DNA from: Streptoverticillium olivoreticuli subsp. olivoreticuli
GTDB taxonomy: Bacteria; Actinomycetota; Actinomycetes; Streptomycetales; Streptomycetaceae
Assembly: GCF_003391135.1 (NCBI RefSeq)
Contig: NZ_CP031455.1
Span: 8,745,794-8,809,793, forward strand
Direction of reading: 5' to 3'
Length of the DNA stretch: 64,000 nucleotides
In this document: positions 42,572 through 52,027 of the stretch, piece after piece
How positions within the stretch are numbered: position 1 is the stretch's first letter
Layout of the letters: every line of letters begins with the position of its first letter
The notes under the pieces: generated by a model
Seen by the model: only the letters and a program-made list of their open reading frames with translations
Database searches by the model: none
What the model was told of the DNA's origin: nothing
Translations under genes and position numbers: made by a program

Positions 42572-43467
42572 GCGCCGCCCTCGGTCTGGGCACCTACCGC
42601 GTGCGCGAGACGGACCTGGCGGCGCTCACCGCCATCCAGGGCGGCGCGGCGTGGGTGGACACCGCCCCCGCCTACCAGGACGGCCGGGCCCATCATCTGC
42701 TCAGACGAGTGCTCGCCGCCCACGTCGACGTTCAGGTCTCGACGAAGACCGGGTTCTTCACCGCAGCCCAGGGGCGTACGGCGGTCGCGGCCGGGGTCCT
42801 CAGCGAAGCGCAGGCCGCCCGGGGCCACGACCTCGGCCCGGCCTTTGTCCGGTGGCAGACCGGGCAGTCGCTCGACGACCTCGGCGGCTGGGCCAACGTG
42901 GTGTTCGTCCACAACCCCGAACGCGTCAGCCGGCACCCGCACGTCGTGCGCGGCGCGCTCCGCAGGGCGTTCACCGTGCTCGAAGAATTCCGCGCAGCCG
43001 GGCGGATCGGCGGGTACGGCGTCGCCACCTGGTCCGGGCTCGACGAACTGTTCAGCGTGCGCGACCTCCTCGAACTCGCCCAGCAGGCCGCAGGCTCCGC
43101 CCGCCATTCCCTCATCGCAGTGCAGCAGCCGGTGAGTCTGGTCATGGACCGGCCCATCCGCCAAGCTCTCGACGGCCGCGGGCCCCTGGTGCAGGCGCGC
43201 GCGGCCGGGCTGATGACGTTCGCCTCCGCACCACTCCACGGCGGCGAACTCCCGGGGATGGTCTCCCCGGAGCTCGCCGGTCTCATCCGCCCCGGCCTCT
43301 CGCCGGCCGCCGCCTGCCTCCTGGCCACGGTGTCAACCCCGAGCCTGGACGTCGTCCTCCTCTCGGCCAGCGACCACCAGCACTGGACCGAAGCAGCCCA
43401 GGCCACCGCCCTATCGTTGGACGCCCGCCGACTCCGGGAGATCACCGATGTACTCGCCACCCCATGA
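42568..43467 (+). CDS. Aldo/keto reductase
   Basis: A 299-residue aldo/keto reductase: LGLGTYRV at the N-terminus, AAWVDTAPAYQDGRAHHLLRRVLA (catalytic Asp and Tyr), STKTGF (Lys), VVFVHNPE (His replaced in the usual xxLVH context) and a C-terminal barrel end. These (beta/alpha)8 enzymes use NADPH to reduce aldehydes or ketones. The start is GTG at 42568, overlapping the upstream stop. It also overlaps the phosphotransferase gene by 20 bases (43448-43467), implying co-translation. Substrate unknown; its pairing with a sugar-kinase-like enzyme and formerly a cupin hydroxylase suggests a small modification pathway. Confidence 0.8.
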   Translation: MSAALGLGTYRVRETDLAALTAIQGGAAWVDTAPAYQDGRAHHLLRRVLAAHVDVQVSTKTGFFTAAQGRTAVAAGVLSEAQAARGHDLGPAFVRWQTGQSLDDLGGWANVVFVHNPERVSRHPHVVRGALRRAFTVLEEFRAAGRIGGYGVATWSGLDELFSVRDLLELAQQAAGSARHSLIAVQQPVSLVMDRPIRQALDGRGPLVQARAAGLMTFASAPLHGGELPGMVSPELAGLIRPGLSPAAACLLATVSTPSLDVVLLSASDHQHWTEAAQATALSLDARRLREITDVLATP

Positions 43468-44299
43468 CCCTGCCACCACCCACCGCATGCGCACCCAGCA
43501 CGACCACGCCGCCCGCACCCTGGGCATCACCGTCGGCAACGACGACGCATTCTGGGGCTGGGAAGGACGCACCCTCGGCCGCGCAGGCACCACCACCGAC
43601 AGCCGCCACGTGTGGCTGCGCCTGACCACCGCCCCGGAGGCCAAGGCGACGGGCAAGCTCTGGGAAGGCAACGAGACCGCGCAGAAAGCCTTCGGCACGC
43701 TCAGCGGCCACCGGCCCGCGCTCCTCACCATTCACGACTGGACCGAGGACGGCACCGCCTACCGGGCTGAACTGAACGAGCACCTCGATACGCCGGTCAT
43801 CTCCTCCGACCCCATCCTTCGCACCCCCGCGACCCTCTTCACCGACTGGTGGACGGACCTGCGCACCGCCCTGGACGCCGTCGTCGCCACAGAGACCGAC
43901 CGTGTCGCCGTACGCCAGGAGTACATCGAGAGGGCCCTGCCCGAATTCCTCGGCCTCCCCGCTCCGGAAAACATCCTGTGGGCCACCGCCCACGGTGACC
44001 TGCACTGGGCCAACCTCACCGCACCCGGCCTGCGCATCCTCGACTGGGAGGGATGGGGCCTCGCCCCGTACGGGTACGACCAGGCCACCCTCTACGCCTA
44101 CAGCCTGCTCGAACCGGCCACCGCGGACCGCGTCCGTGCGATCTTCCCGCAGCTGGGCACACCAGCGACATGGGCAGGCGAAGCGGTGATCGTCGCCGAA
44201 CTCCTGCAAACCATCTCCCGGGGCCACAACCAGGACCTCGCCGAGCCCCTGCACGCTTGGGCCGGGCACCTGCGCAACCACGCCCCCCAACGGCCTTGA
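43448..44299 (+). CDS. Aminoglycoside-phosphotransferase-family kinase
   Basis: A 283-residue APH/choline-kinase-fold enzyme. The Brenner-type catalytic motif ATAHGDLHWANLTAPG and the metal-binding ILDWEGWGLAPYGYD are complete. The N-terminal lobe is short and lacks a convincing P-loop, normal for the family. It could phosphorylate a sugar, an amino alcohol or an antibiotic; without more context, resistance is not implied. The ATG at 43448 lies within the reductase gene; an ATG at 43487 is an alternative. A GC-rich region follows the stop. Confidence 0.75.
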   Translation: MYSPPHDPATTHRMRTQHDHAARTLGITVGNDDAFWGWEGRTLGRAGTTTDSRHVWLRLTTAPEAKATGKLWEGNETAQKAFGTLSGHRPALLTIHDWTEDGTAYRAELNEHLDTPVISSDPILRTPATLFTDWWTDLRTALDAVVATETDRVAVRQEYIERALPEFLGLPAPENILWATAHGDLHWANLTAPGLRILDWEGWGLAPYGYDQATLYAYSLLEPATADRVRAIFPQLGTPATWAGEAVIVAELLQTISRGHNQDLAEPLHAWAGHLRNHAPQRP

Positions 44300-44352
44300 C
44301 AGAGGCCGCTGCGCTGGTGGGGCCGGTTCCCGGGATCGGCCCCTGTTGTCCT

Positions 44353-44655
44353 TTACCGAGACCGTAGCGCCGGGCTGGTCCATCGCATGCCGAGTGCGTC
44401 CAGTTCCGCCCGGCGCTCCGCACTCAGCTTGTCGGCTCGCTTCCGAAGGTTGTCGAGCACCATCCCGAGCTTGATCCCCAGGCCGTCAGCGCCTCCCGAA
44501 CTGTCTTCCGGCTCCAGCTGCTCCACGTGCTTTCGGGGTACGTTGAGGTGGCCTTCGCGGGCGTGGAACGCCTTCGCGGCCCGCATGTTGAGGGTCCACT
44601 TGTCGTTCTGTGTGCGTTTGACGGGCCGTTCGTGTTCTTCGGCGGGGGTGAGGCC
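44353..44655 (-). pseudogene. Helicase-associated-domain protein, 3' part (split by IS630)
   Basis: The last 100 residues of a Helicase-associated (HA) domain protein: GLTPAEEHERPVKRTQNDKWTLNMRAAKAFHAREGHLNVPRKHVEQ, GIKLGMVLDNLRKRADKLSAERRAELDALGMRW. The WxxN-AAxxFxAREGHLNVPRxH pattern is diagnostic. The reading frame is cut at the TA of 44656-44657 by an IS630 element. Joining this end to 47287 restores LLENVLGLTPAEEH without a frame change. Confidence 0.8.
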
Positions 44656-44669
44656 TAGTGCTCGATTCC

Positions 44670-45841
44670 TCAAAGGCGGTACTCAAAACGGCGTCGGAGT
44701 GTGCGTGTTGGTGGGGCGGGGCGGCCCCAGATCCAGGGTTTGGCACGGGCGTTGAGCTGGGCGGTTGCGATTCTGGTGGCGTGGTCGATCTCGTCGGGGT
44801 CGGCGAAGGACTGCCCTGCCAGGGCCGCTTTGCGGAAGAGGCGCCACCAGCCCTCCTGGAGGTTCAGCCAGCACGCACCGACGGGGATGAAGGCGTGGGA
44901 GATCCTCGGGTGGCCCTCCAGCCACTCACGGGTGGCCTTGCTGTTGTGGGAGGAGAGATTGTCGGTGACGATCACGATTTTCCCGGCGGGGTTGGCGTCT
45001 TCGACCAGCTGCAGGAACTGCTGGTAGTTGGCGCTGTTGCGGGAGGAGGCGGCCATCGTGATCTCGTTCCCGTCGGCCGGCCGCAGGGCGCCGTAGACCC
45101 AGGTCTTCTCCGGCCCGCGGCTGTAGTCGAGCTCGGCCTTGATGCGGTGGCCGTCCGGTGACCAGCCCGGGGCGGGCGGGAACGTGCGCGGGATCACTGG
45201 TCCGAGCTCGTCCGCGCAGATCACCGTGGCGTTCTCCGGCGGGTCCGTGTACAGGCCGACGATCCTCGTCCTTTTGGGGAGAACTCCGGGTCACGGCTGG
45301 TGATCCAGGACCGGGTGCGGCGCCAGCGCACGCCCTCGGCCAGGAAAATTCTGCGGACCTGGGAGCGCTGGATATCGATGCCCTGGCGCCGGGCCGCTTC
45401 GGCGAGGGTGTCCAGGGTCCACTCGCCCGGGGCCGATTCGTCCTCGGCGGCCAGGTCGCCCCAGGGCTCCCGCACCAGCCGGCCCGGCGGGTCGCAGCGG
45501 ACCAGCTCGATAATCCGCGAGCGTTCGTCCTCGGTGATCCGCCGCTTGCGCCCGCAGCCGGGGCGGTCGCCGAGTCCATCCATGCCCTGGGTGTTGAACC
45601 GGTGCAGCCACTTGCACACCGTCTTGTGATGACATCCGAGCCGGGACGCTATCACCGGAACACGGTCGCCTTCCCAGCTCAGCACGATGATCCTGGCCCG
45701 CAGGATCCAGTCCGCCGGCGCATGCCGGGCACCGGCCAGCCTGCGGACCTTCCCCTCCTCGGCCACGTCCTGGGCAGGACGGCCCGACAACAGTTTCGGC
45801 ACGGCAACTCGCCCCCGAGAAGCCCGAACCGGCAACCCCAC
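44670..45841 (-). CDS. IS630-family transposase, two frames joined by probable -1 frameshifting
   Basis: The first frame (45841-45221, 206 codons) has the HTH units: ILRARIIVLSWEGDRVPVIASRLGCHHKTVCKWLHRFNTQG, then DRPGCGRKRRITEDE and RSQVRRIFLAEGVRWRRTRSW. The second (45224-44670, 184 codons) has the catalytic part: VICADELGPV (Asp), IVIVTDNLSSHNSKATREWL (Asp), and SHAFIPVGACWLNLQEGWW (Glu). The join is at CCCAAAA (minus strand, 45278-45272): in the first frame this is C-CCA-AAA, the canonical X-XXY-YYZ slippery heptamer, and a -1 slip gives ...EFSPKRTRIVGLYTDPPENATVICADE, exactly the expected family sequence. Total length about 390 residues. A simple frame-breaking deletion is the alternative. 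Confidence 0.85.
45272..45278 (-). promoter_or_regulatory. Candidate -1 ribosomal frameshift heptamer CCCAAAA
   Basis: Read on the minus strand in phase C CCA AAA. It joins the two transposase frames at the point where family similarity passes from one to the other, as in other IS elements that set transposase levels by frameshifting. Confidence 0.55.
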
Positions 45842-45881
45842 ACCCCTACAACTACCCCGCCAAAGCGGAATCGAGCACTAG

Positions 45882-47282
45882 TACTGCAACGGTCTTTGCT
45901 GTGACGGGTGGGCAGCTGGGTCGTTGGTGGGGTTGTGGGTGGGGTACTTGTTGATGTCTGGTCGTGGGCTGGCGAGTTGAAGGCTCTGCACGAGCGGTTT
46001 GTGCACCGCTTCAGCAGGTCGGAGCCTCGTGAGTCGGCTCTGGCCTATATGCGTGGGCTGCTGGCTCCGCTGGAGCGGAAGAACGGCTGGACGCTGGCGG
46101 AGGAGGCCGGGCATGCGGGCCCGGACCGGATCCATCGGCTGCTGAACCGGATCGACTGGGATGCCGATGATGTCCTCGACGACGTCCGGGAGTACGTGGT
46201 CGAGTATCTCGGCGACCCGGAGGCGGTGCTGATCGTGGACGACACCGGCTTCCTCAAGAAAGGCACAGCCTCGGCCGGGGTGCAGCGAATGTACTCCGGC
46301 ACCGCGGGCCGGACGGAGAACTGCCAGGTCGGGGTGTTCCTCGCCTATGCCACCGACCGTGGCCGCACCCTCATCGACCGCAGGCTGTATCTCCCGGTGT
46401 CGTGGACGGAGGACCGTGATCGATGCCGCCGGGCCGCCATTGATGACAGCACCGGCTTCGCGACGAAGGTGGCCATGGCCAAGGCCATGGTCCGCCGGGC
46501 GATCGAGGAGAAAGTCCCGTTCCGGTGGGTGACCGCGGATGCCGCCTACGGCTTCTCCAAGGGCTGGCGATACGAACTCGAGCAGGCGGACGTCTTCCAT
46601 GTCATGGCTACCACCCGGCATGACACCGTCGTCACCCGCTGGGCTCTCGACCACCCCGTCCATGACCTGTTCGAGGGCCTGTCCCGGCAGAAATGGAGGC
46701 GCCGTTCCTGCGGCAACGGCTCCCACGGACCCCGCGTTTATGACTGGGCCCGGGTGGAGGTCCGGCCCTGGCACCGGCCGGACCGGCAGCACTGGGTCAT
46801 CGCACGCCGCAGCATCCGCCGGCCCGAGGAGATCTCCTACTACATCGCCTACTGCCCGGCCGGCACCCCCCTGGATGACCTGATCCGCATCGCCGGCAGC
46901 CGCTGGGCGGTCGAGGAATGCTTCCAGAGCGCGAAACAGGAATGCGGTCTGGACGACTACCAGGTCCGCCGCTACCCCGGCTGGCACCGCCACATCACCC
47001 TGGCCATGGCCGTCCACGCCGCCCTGACCGTCCTGCGGGCCCGGGAACTCGACGCCGGGAAAGCAGAAACGGATCCCCCGGCCTCATCCCGCTCAGCCTC
47101 CCCGAACTCAGACGCCTGATCACCCGCCTCACCAACCGCCGTCCCGCACCAGCTGACCATGTCCTGCACTGGTCACACTGGCGACGCAGAAGGCAATACC
47201 AAGCCCGCATCTGCCACTACAAACGACGAGGCCACACCCCACCAGAAGCTGCACAACCGTCACAACAAAGACCGTTGCAGTA
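45882..47282 (+). mobile_element. IS701-family element with CTAG duplication
   Basis: The ends are inverted: TACTGCAACGGTCTTTGCTG (from 45882) and CAACAAAGACCGTTGCAGTA (ending 47282). The flanks carry CTAG at 45878-45881 and 47283-47286, matching the YTAR 4-bp duplication of IS701 elements. It was inserted into the outermost bases of the IS630 copy. Confidence 0.9.
45908..47119 (+). pseudogene. IS701-family transposase, frameshifted near the C-terminus
   Basis: A 403-residue reading frame with the IS701 transposase signatures: EAVLIVDDTGFLKKGTASAGVQRMYSGTAGRTENCQVGVFLAY (first Asp), FRWVTADAAYGFSKGWRYEL (second Asp), and RWAVEECFQSAKQECGLDDYQVRRYPGWHRHITLAM (Glu). The frame leaves the family sequence after residue 385 (at the run ATCCCCCGG near 47077) and ends 17 residues later. 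The expected tail (LIPLSLPELRRLITRL, up to HTPPEAAQPSQQRPLQY) is in the next frame, to 47286. One missing C in a run of five explains it. The N-terminal residues before about 20 are uncertain. Activity may be retained only if the tail is dispensable. Confidence 0.8.
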
Positions 47283-47286
47283 CTAG

Positions 47287-48010
47287 GACGTTTTCGAGGA
47301 GCCATTGCTGGACGGGCAGCAGCCGGCCCCAGTCGAGTCGCTGCGCCCACGCCCAGTGGCCGAGGTCTTCGCCCTGCATGATCACCTCGCCCGCCGCCGT
47401 CGGCACTGTTCCGCCGCCTTCGACGTGGGCTTGGGTGAGGCGGAAGCAGCGTTGCCACCCGGCATCCCACACGGGGCACCAGCCCGGGTCGATCTCCTCC
47501 AGTGCCTCGCGCCGCGCCTCGGTGAGGGCTTTGGCGCTGGATTCGACAGGGAGGCCGGCCGCGCGGCGCTCCGCGATGTTCTCCGCGAGTCGGGCTGCGG
47601 TGCGCTGGTTCTTCGCCCAGGTGCCGACGGGGTAGCCGTCCCAGACGGCGGTGGCGGGCGGGAGGAAGTGTCCGTGGACGGCCGTCCAGGCGCGGGCGGC
47701 GGTGAGTCCTTCCTCGAATGCGACGTCCTGGTGGGACCAGACCATTCCCAGCCGGTCCAGTTCCTCCGCCCGGGCCCTGTCGAGGTTGCCGGCCTTGGCG
47801 AACTTCCGCTGGTCGGCCAGCCACGTCCCGAGCGGGAACCCCGCAGGCTTCCATTCCGTCGGGGTGATGTACCCGTAGGGCACCCGCAGCTGCTGCGCCC
47901 CGGTCTCGGTGATCCAGCGGGTGGCTGCCTCGATGCCGCGCCGCCAGAACGTCGTCTCGGGGTTGATCACTCGTAGCCGGATGAACTGTGCCAGGACCGC
48001 CGGGTTGTGA
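47287..48010 (-). pseudogene. Helicase-associated-domain protein, 5' part (split, and lacking its helicase core)
   Basis: The frame reads NPAVLAQFIRLRVINPETTFWRRGIEAATRW, then HA-type repeats GFPLGTWLADQRKFAKAGNLDRARAEELDRLGMVW, YPVGTWAKNQRTAARLAENIAERR and GHWAWAQRLDWGRLLPVQQWLLENVL, where IS630 cuts it. FGTWLxxQRxxxxxGxLxxxRxxxLDxLGMxW is the HA signature. The frame continues upstream only to about 48010, where the end of a TniQ gene begins. The DEAD-type ATPase part that should come first is gone. Confidence 0.8.
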
Positions 48011-48679
48011 CGGGGGTGGTGGTTCTGTGGTAGCTGGGCTGTTCTGGTCTGGTGTTTTGTTGTTGGGCTGGGGATTTGCGGGTGGGAGCAGTGGCCGGTG
48101 ATGGCTGTGTCCGGGCACGGCCCTGATGTGTACCGGTGTGTCGAGTCGCGGGTCGGGGGCGGCTTGCTGGTGGCGTGGGCAGACCAGTTGGTGCCACGGC
48201 CGCACTATACGTGCGGTGTCGGTGGCGCCGTGGCTGTGGTGGCGGACGCATATCGTGCAGGCGGCTACGGCTTGCTGTCGGCGCTCGACGGGTCTCCAGC
48301 GCGCGGTGGCCGGACCCGCCGCCTTTGCGCCGTCCTGGGTCAGGCCGGGCAGGGCGCGTGCGAGGGCGTCCGGCCGGAGACGGGCCACTTCAGCCACTCG
48401 GCTTGCGGCGGTGGGGGAGAGGACCAGTGTGGCTGCAGGCGTGGTGCCGTGGCCGTTCAGGGTGATGCTGGTGCCGTCGAGGAGCCGGGGCAGTGTCAGC
48501 CGGTAGACACTGGCCAGGCGTTCCAGGTAGGAGGCGGTCGCTTCGTACGGCAGGGGCCGTACCCGGAACGCGCCCGCTGCCGGGGGCGGGATCTGCACCC
48601 GTGCCCCAACGACGGGCGCGCCGCCCCGCTCGGTGTCGGACGCGGCAGCCGCAGCGGCCGCGAGAACGCTCTGGCTCAC
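48010..48679 (-). pseudogene. TniQ-family protein, 3'-truncated
   Basis: The N-terminal 220 or so residues of a TniQ protein: RVRPLPYEATASYLERLASVYRLTLPRLLDGTS, then ACTICVRHH with PWHQLVCPRHQQ, giving the C-x2-C/C-x2-H zinc site that TniQ and TnsD use for target recognition. The start is GTG at 48679, overlapping the tniB stop (GTGA). After about 48010 the sequence becomes Pro/Gln-rich and joins the HA-domain gene antisense boundary, so the C-terminal half is lost. In Tn5053/Tn7-like systems TniQ links target choice to the ATPase TniB. Confidence 0.75.
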
Positions 48680-49782
48680 CGGGTCCTGGTGCTGGTGCGG
48701 GGCCGGTAGTGCTGTTCGGCGAGGTGGTCCAGTCGGACAGCCTCGAGGGTGGTTTTGGTGATGCGTTCGGTGCCGTCGGCCAGCGCGGCCAGGGCCGCCT
48801 GTTTGATCAGCCGGGACAGGGATCCGATCCGGCCGGCGGTGCGCGCGTGGAGGTACGGTGCCAGCCGCACCAGGCTCCCGGGGCGGTGGTGGCGGAGGTC
48901 GAGTGCGTTCTCCATCGCCCGTACCAGGTCCTTGAACGGTTCATGCGTACCGTCGCGGGCGGGGAAGGGGTCGCAGTCGACGAGGCTGGCGCGTGCGGCG
49001 AGCTGCGCCCCGCGCACCCCCGTGAACAACGGCGTGGCAGCCACGTCGATCCCCGCGTACATGAACGTCGCGCCGATCCGCTCGGTGAGGTCTTTGATCA
49101 GGTCGGCGCTCTGGGCGCCGGTGGTGGTGCGGGGGTTGAGCCGGTGGATCTCGTCGATCATCACCAGCTTCACGTCGGCTGCCTGGTAGGTGTGGCAGAC
49201 GCTGTTGACGATCTGGGCCTGGGACATGCGGGCGGTGGTGGGGATGCCGAGGTAGCGGGCGAATTCCAGGGCGAGGGTCTTGGCGCCGGCCGCGGGCGGC
49301 ACCAGCACGTAGGCGACCGGGACCTGCCCGCCCGCAGCCGCGGCGACGCCGCCCTGGCGCCGGATGTGTGCCAGCTGGAAGACACGCCCGACCTGGAGCA
49401 GAGCCGTGGTCTTCCCGGCCCCGGCCGGACCGGTGACGATCAGAGACGGGCGTGCGGCGACCTGCTGGTGGCAGCCCAGGATCATCAGGGTGCGTACCTG
49501 CTTGGCCAGCATATCGATCGCCGGGGTGCGTACGGTGACGAACCGCGAGTGGTAGGCCAGGCGTTCGGCCAGGCTGCGCGGGGGTGCCCCGGGCGCGGGA
49601 GGCGCGGTCACGGGCGCGGTGGCGAAGCGGGTGAACCCGTCCCACACGGTCACTGCCCCGGGCTGCGCCTGCCCGTCGTCGCCTGGGATGTCCTCGGTGT
49701 TCGCCGAAGAGCCCGCCGGTTGGTGTGCGGGTGAAGCGGCGCCGTCCATCGACGCCTCTCCCGTGCCCGCAGGGCTGCTCAC
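48676..49782 (-). CDS. tniB: TniB-like AAA+ ATPase of a Tn7-like element, copy 1
   Basis: A 368-residue ATPase of the TniB/TnsC type. Walker A GPAGAGKT is at 118-125 and Walker B VKLVMIDEIHRL at about 204-214; RTTTGAQSADLIKDLTERIGATFMYAGIDV and FPARDG with a Sensor-2-like Arg follow. The N-terminal 60 residues are low-complexity. These proteins form filaments on DNA and pass target information to the transposase. The start is GTG at 49782, which shares bases with the preceding tniA stop; the downstream tniQ also overlaps. The frame is open, unlike its operon partners. Confidence 0.85.
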   Translation of the reverse strand: MSSPAGTGEASMDGAASPAHQPAGSSANTEDIPGDDGQAQPGAVTVWDGFTRFATAPVTAPPAPGAPPRSLAERLAYHSRFVTVRTPAIDMLAKQVRTLMILGCHQQVAARPSLIVTGPAGAGKTTALLQVGRVFQLAHIRRQGGVAAAAGGQVPVAYVLVPPAAGAKTLALEFARYLGIPTTARMSQAQIVNSVCHTYQAADVKLVMIDEIHRLNPRTTTGAQSADLIKDLTERIGATFMYAGIDVAATPLFTGVRGAQLAARASLVDCDPFPARDGTHEPFKDLVRAMENALDLRHHRPGSLVRLAPYLHARTAGRIGSLSRLIKQAALAALADGTERITKTTLEAVRLDHLAEQHYRPRTSTRTR

Positions 49783-52027
49783 CACTGTTCGGCCTCCGCT
49801 TCGGCGTCCCACAGCTCGTATCCGTCGGTACCGACTCCAGCCGACGAAGCGCCTGCGTCCGCTTCCTCTGGCTCGTCGATGTCGGTCCTAGCCGTCGCGC
49901 GGGTGGCGGCGAGGTCGTCCAGGCTCTCGTCCCACTCCTCGCCCGGTACCGGCCCGCTCCGTGCCGTTCTTTCGTCGTCTGCCGGGTCTGCCGCGCCGTC
50001 CTCACGGCACGTGGCGCGGTTTCAGGCTCTCCGAGCTGGCCGCCATCCGGGACGGCGGCAGCCGACTGGCGTGGTGCCGGCAGACCGGCGGCGAGGCCCT
50101 CGAGCACGGCCGTGCTGCCGGGCACGATGATGGGGCTCTTGCGGCCCCGTCGCTTCCGCGGCTTCCCCGCGCTGGCACGGGTGCGGCGCAGGAGCTGGTC
50201 GAGGGCATCGGCGAGGTCGGCCTCGTGCTGTTCACGGTCGCCCCGCTGGGCGACTTCGCCCTGGATATGGCGCCACGCCTGGTCGTTGAACGGCTGGTGG
50301 ACGTGGTCGCGGTGGATCCACGGGATCTCATGGAGCCTCCCGTCGCCCAGGCGCGCCCAGACCTGGCGGGCATCATGCGGGTTGTGGTGGACCTCCCATC
50401 TGCCGTCCCTGGCCATTGATGTCGGAGCGCTTGCCGCGGCAGGCATCCAGCACCTCATGGTCGTAGGCGCGGTAATCGATGCGGATGCCGCGTTCGGTGA
50501 TGGGCTGCCACCGCACCGGCAGCAGCTCCAGCCAGTCGGCTCCGGTCAGCGGCACGGGCACGTACCCGCACACGGTGATGAGAGCGGCCCACATCTCGTT
50601 CGGGGTGAGCACCGTCTTCGGCAGTACGGGGTGGCGCAGGCCTTCGTGCGGCCGGTTCTGCCAGCAGACGATCCACTCGTCGAGGAAGTCCTGCAGCTGC
50701 GGGATCGTCCACTGCGCCTCCGCCATGGTCTCCCGGCCCCGGCGCAGCACACTGGATCCGGTGTGGCCGGCGACGTGCTGGCAGAGCAGGTCGTTGATCG
50801 ACCCGAAGGTCCGCTCCACCACCCCTTTGGCCTGCGGCCGCCGTGGCGGGGCCGGCTACACACTCACCCCGAGTGTCTCGCACGCGGCGACGAAGCTCTC
50901 GGAGACGTAGATCTTCCAGCGGTCCACGACGATCGTCTCCGGCACGATCACCGGCCGGGCCGCCGCCCCTTCCAGCCGCGCATCCAGCGACAGCATCCGC
51001 GCATACGGCACCTGGGCCTCGCCGGATGAGGAACTGCCATCTCGGCCAGCAACAGCGCCGCGTCCACGGCCTTCGTGCCGTGCGGCCGCAGCACCACTGC
51101 CAGGATCGACCGCGTCGCCACGTCCACCGCGATCGAGAGTTCAGGGCGTCCCAGAGTGCCGTCCTCCAGGACGGCCATGATGTCCAGCCGGGTGGTGTCG
51201 ATCTGCACCTGCTCCCCGGGCCGCAACGCCACCGGCACCGGCGCTCCCCGCACCGGGGCAGTGGCCGTCCGTGCCCCGTATCCCGGCCGATCTGCTGGAT
51301 CCGCCAGCACGCTCACCAGCCGGTAGAACGACGACCGTGACGGCATCTCCACCACCCCGCGCCCGTGCGTCTCCTCCAGGATCTGCTTGACCAGCACCTG
51401 CAGCCCCTTCACCGTCCCCTTCGACCGGCCCCGCTGCCGGCGCAGCCCCTCCAGCACCGCGGCCACGACCCGCTCGTCGGCATAACCCGTGGGACGGCGA
51501 CTGCGCATGGGTACCGTGCGTTTGTCGACCAGCCCCCACAGCCCCTGCTTGCGATACGCCAGCCGCATCTTCTGCACCGTCAAACGCGTCACCCGCGTAA
51601 AGCCGAGCGCCGTCATCTCCTTCGCCTTGGTTTCCTCCCGCTGCGCCAGCATCCACCGCCCGGGGTCGTACTCCTCCCGCATCACCTGCCCCTCCCGGCT
51701 GCCCTCAGGGTGCGGCCAGCCGGTCTCCACCTCCCGGATGTGTGGCAGCCACGCCAGTGCCCGCTGCTGGGCTGCCAGCGGTACTGTCTCGAACAGCCCC
51801 CACTGCGGCACTACGTCCGGCGCCCGCGCGCCCACCACCGCAAAGCCCGGATCGGCGAACAACCGCCCCAGCAGCAACGACGTGTCCGTGCCGTCCTCAC
51901 CCAGCAGAGCCACCCGCTGCCCCTGCAGGCCGACCACCTGAAACGTCTGCCCCCGGTAGACCACGTGGCCGCCGACCTCCACCACCGGACGCCGCCCCGC
52001 CTCCTTGCTGCCGCCCACCGTGCTCAC
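49779..52027 (-). pseudogene. tniA: TniA-like (Mu-type) DDE transposase, several lesions
   Basis: A TnsB/TniA-like transposase in pieces. 52027-51020: MSTVGGSKEAGRRPVVEVGG, an HTH region and QIDTTRLDIMAVLEDGT (first Asp). A frameshift near 51020 follows; then MLSLDARLEGAAARPVIVPETIVVDRWKIYVS (second Asp) runs into an in-frame TAG near 50857 (SV-stop-PAPPRRPQAKGVVERTFGSI, where CAG is expected, and the catalytic Glu follows). The frame changes again near 50410 and 50000, and the tail EQW joins tniB. With at least three frame breaks and a nonsense codon it is dead. The GTG start overlaps the preceding gene's stop. Confidence 0.85.

Larger units (their letters stand above)
44656..45880 (-). mobile_element. 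IS630-family element with TA duplication
   Basis: The ends are inverted repeats TAGTGCTCGATTCC (from 44656) and GGAATCGAGCACTA (ending 45880). The flanking TA is duplicated (44656-44657 and 45879-45880), the invariant IS630 target. It carries a transposase split into two overlapping frames. It sits in an HA-domain gene, and its right end is itself the target of an IS701 insertion. Confidence 0.9.

Noticed and set aside
42166..43467. A 433-codon frame spanning the cupin fragment and the reductase
   Set aside because: Its first 130 codons are in the wrong phase for the cupin-like sequence and give low-complexity Arg/Pro; the reductase starts at GTG 42568.
47129..48679. TniQ as a full 516-residue protein
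   Set aside because: Only the first 220 residues are TniQ-like; the rest is antisense to, or in the wrong frame of, the Helicase-associated-domain gene.
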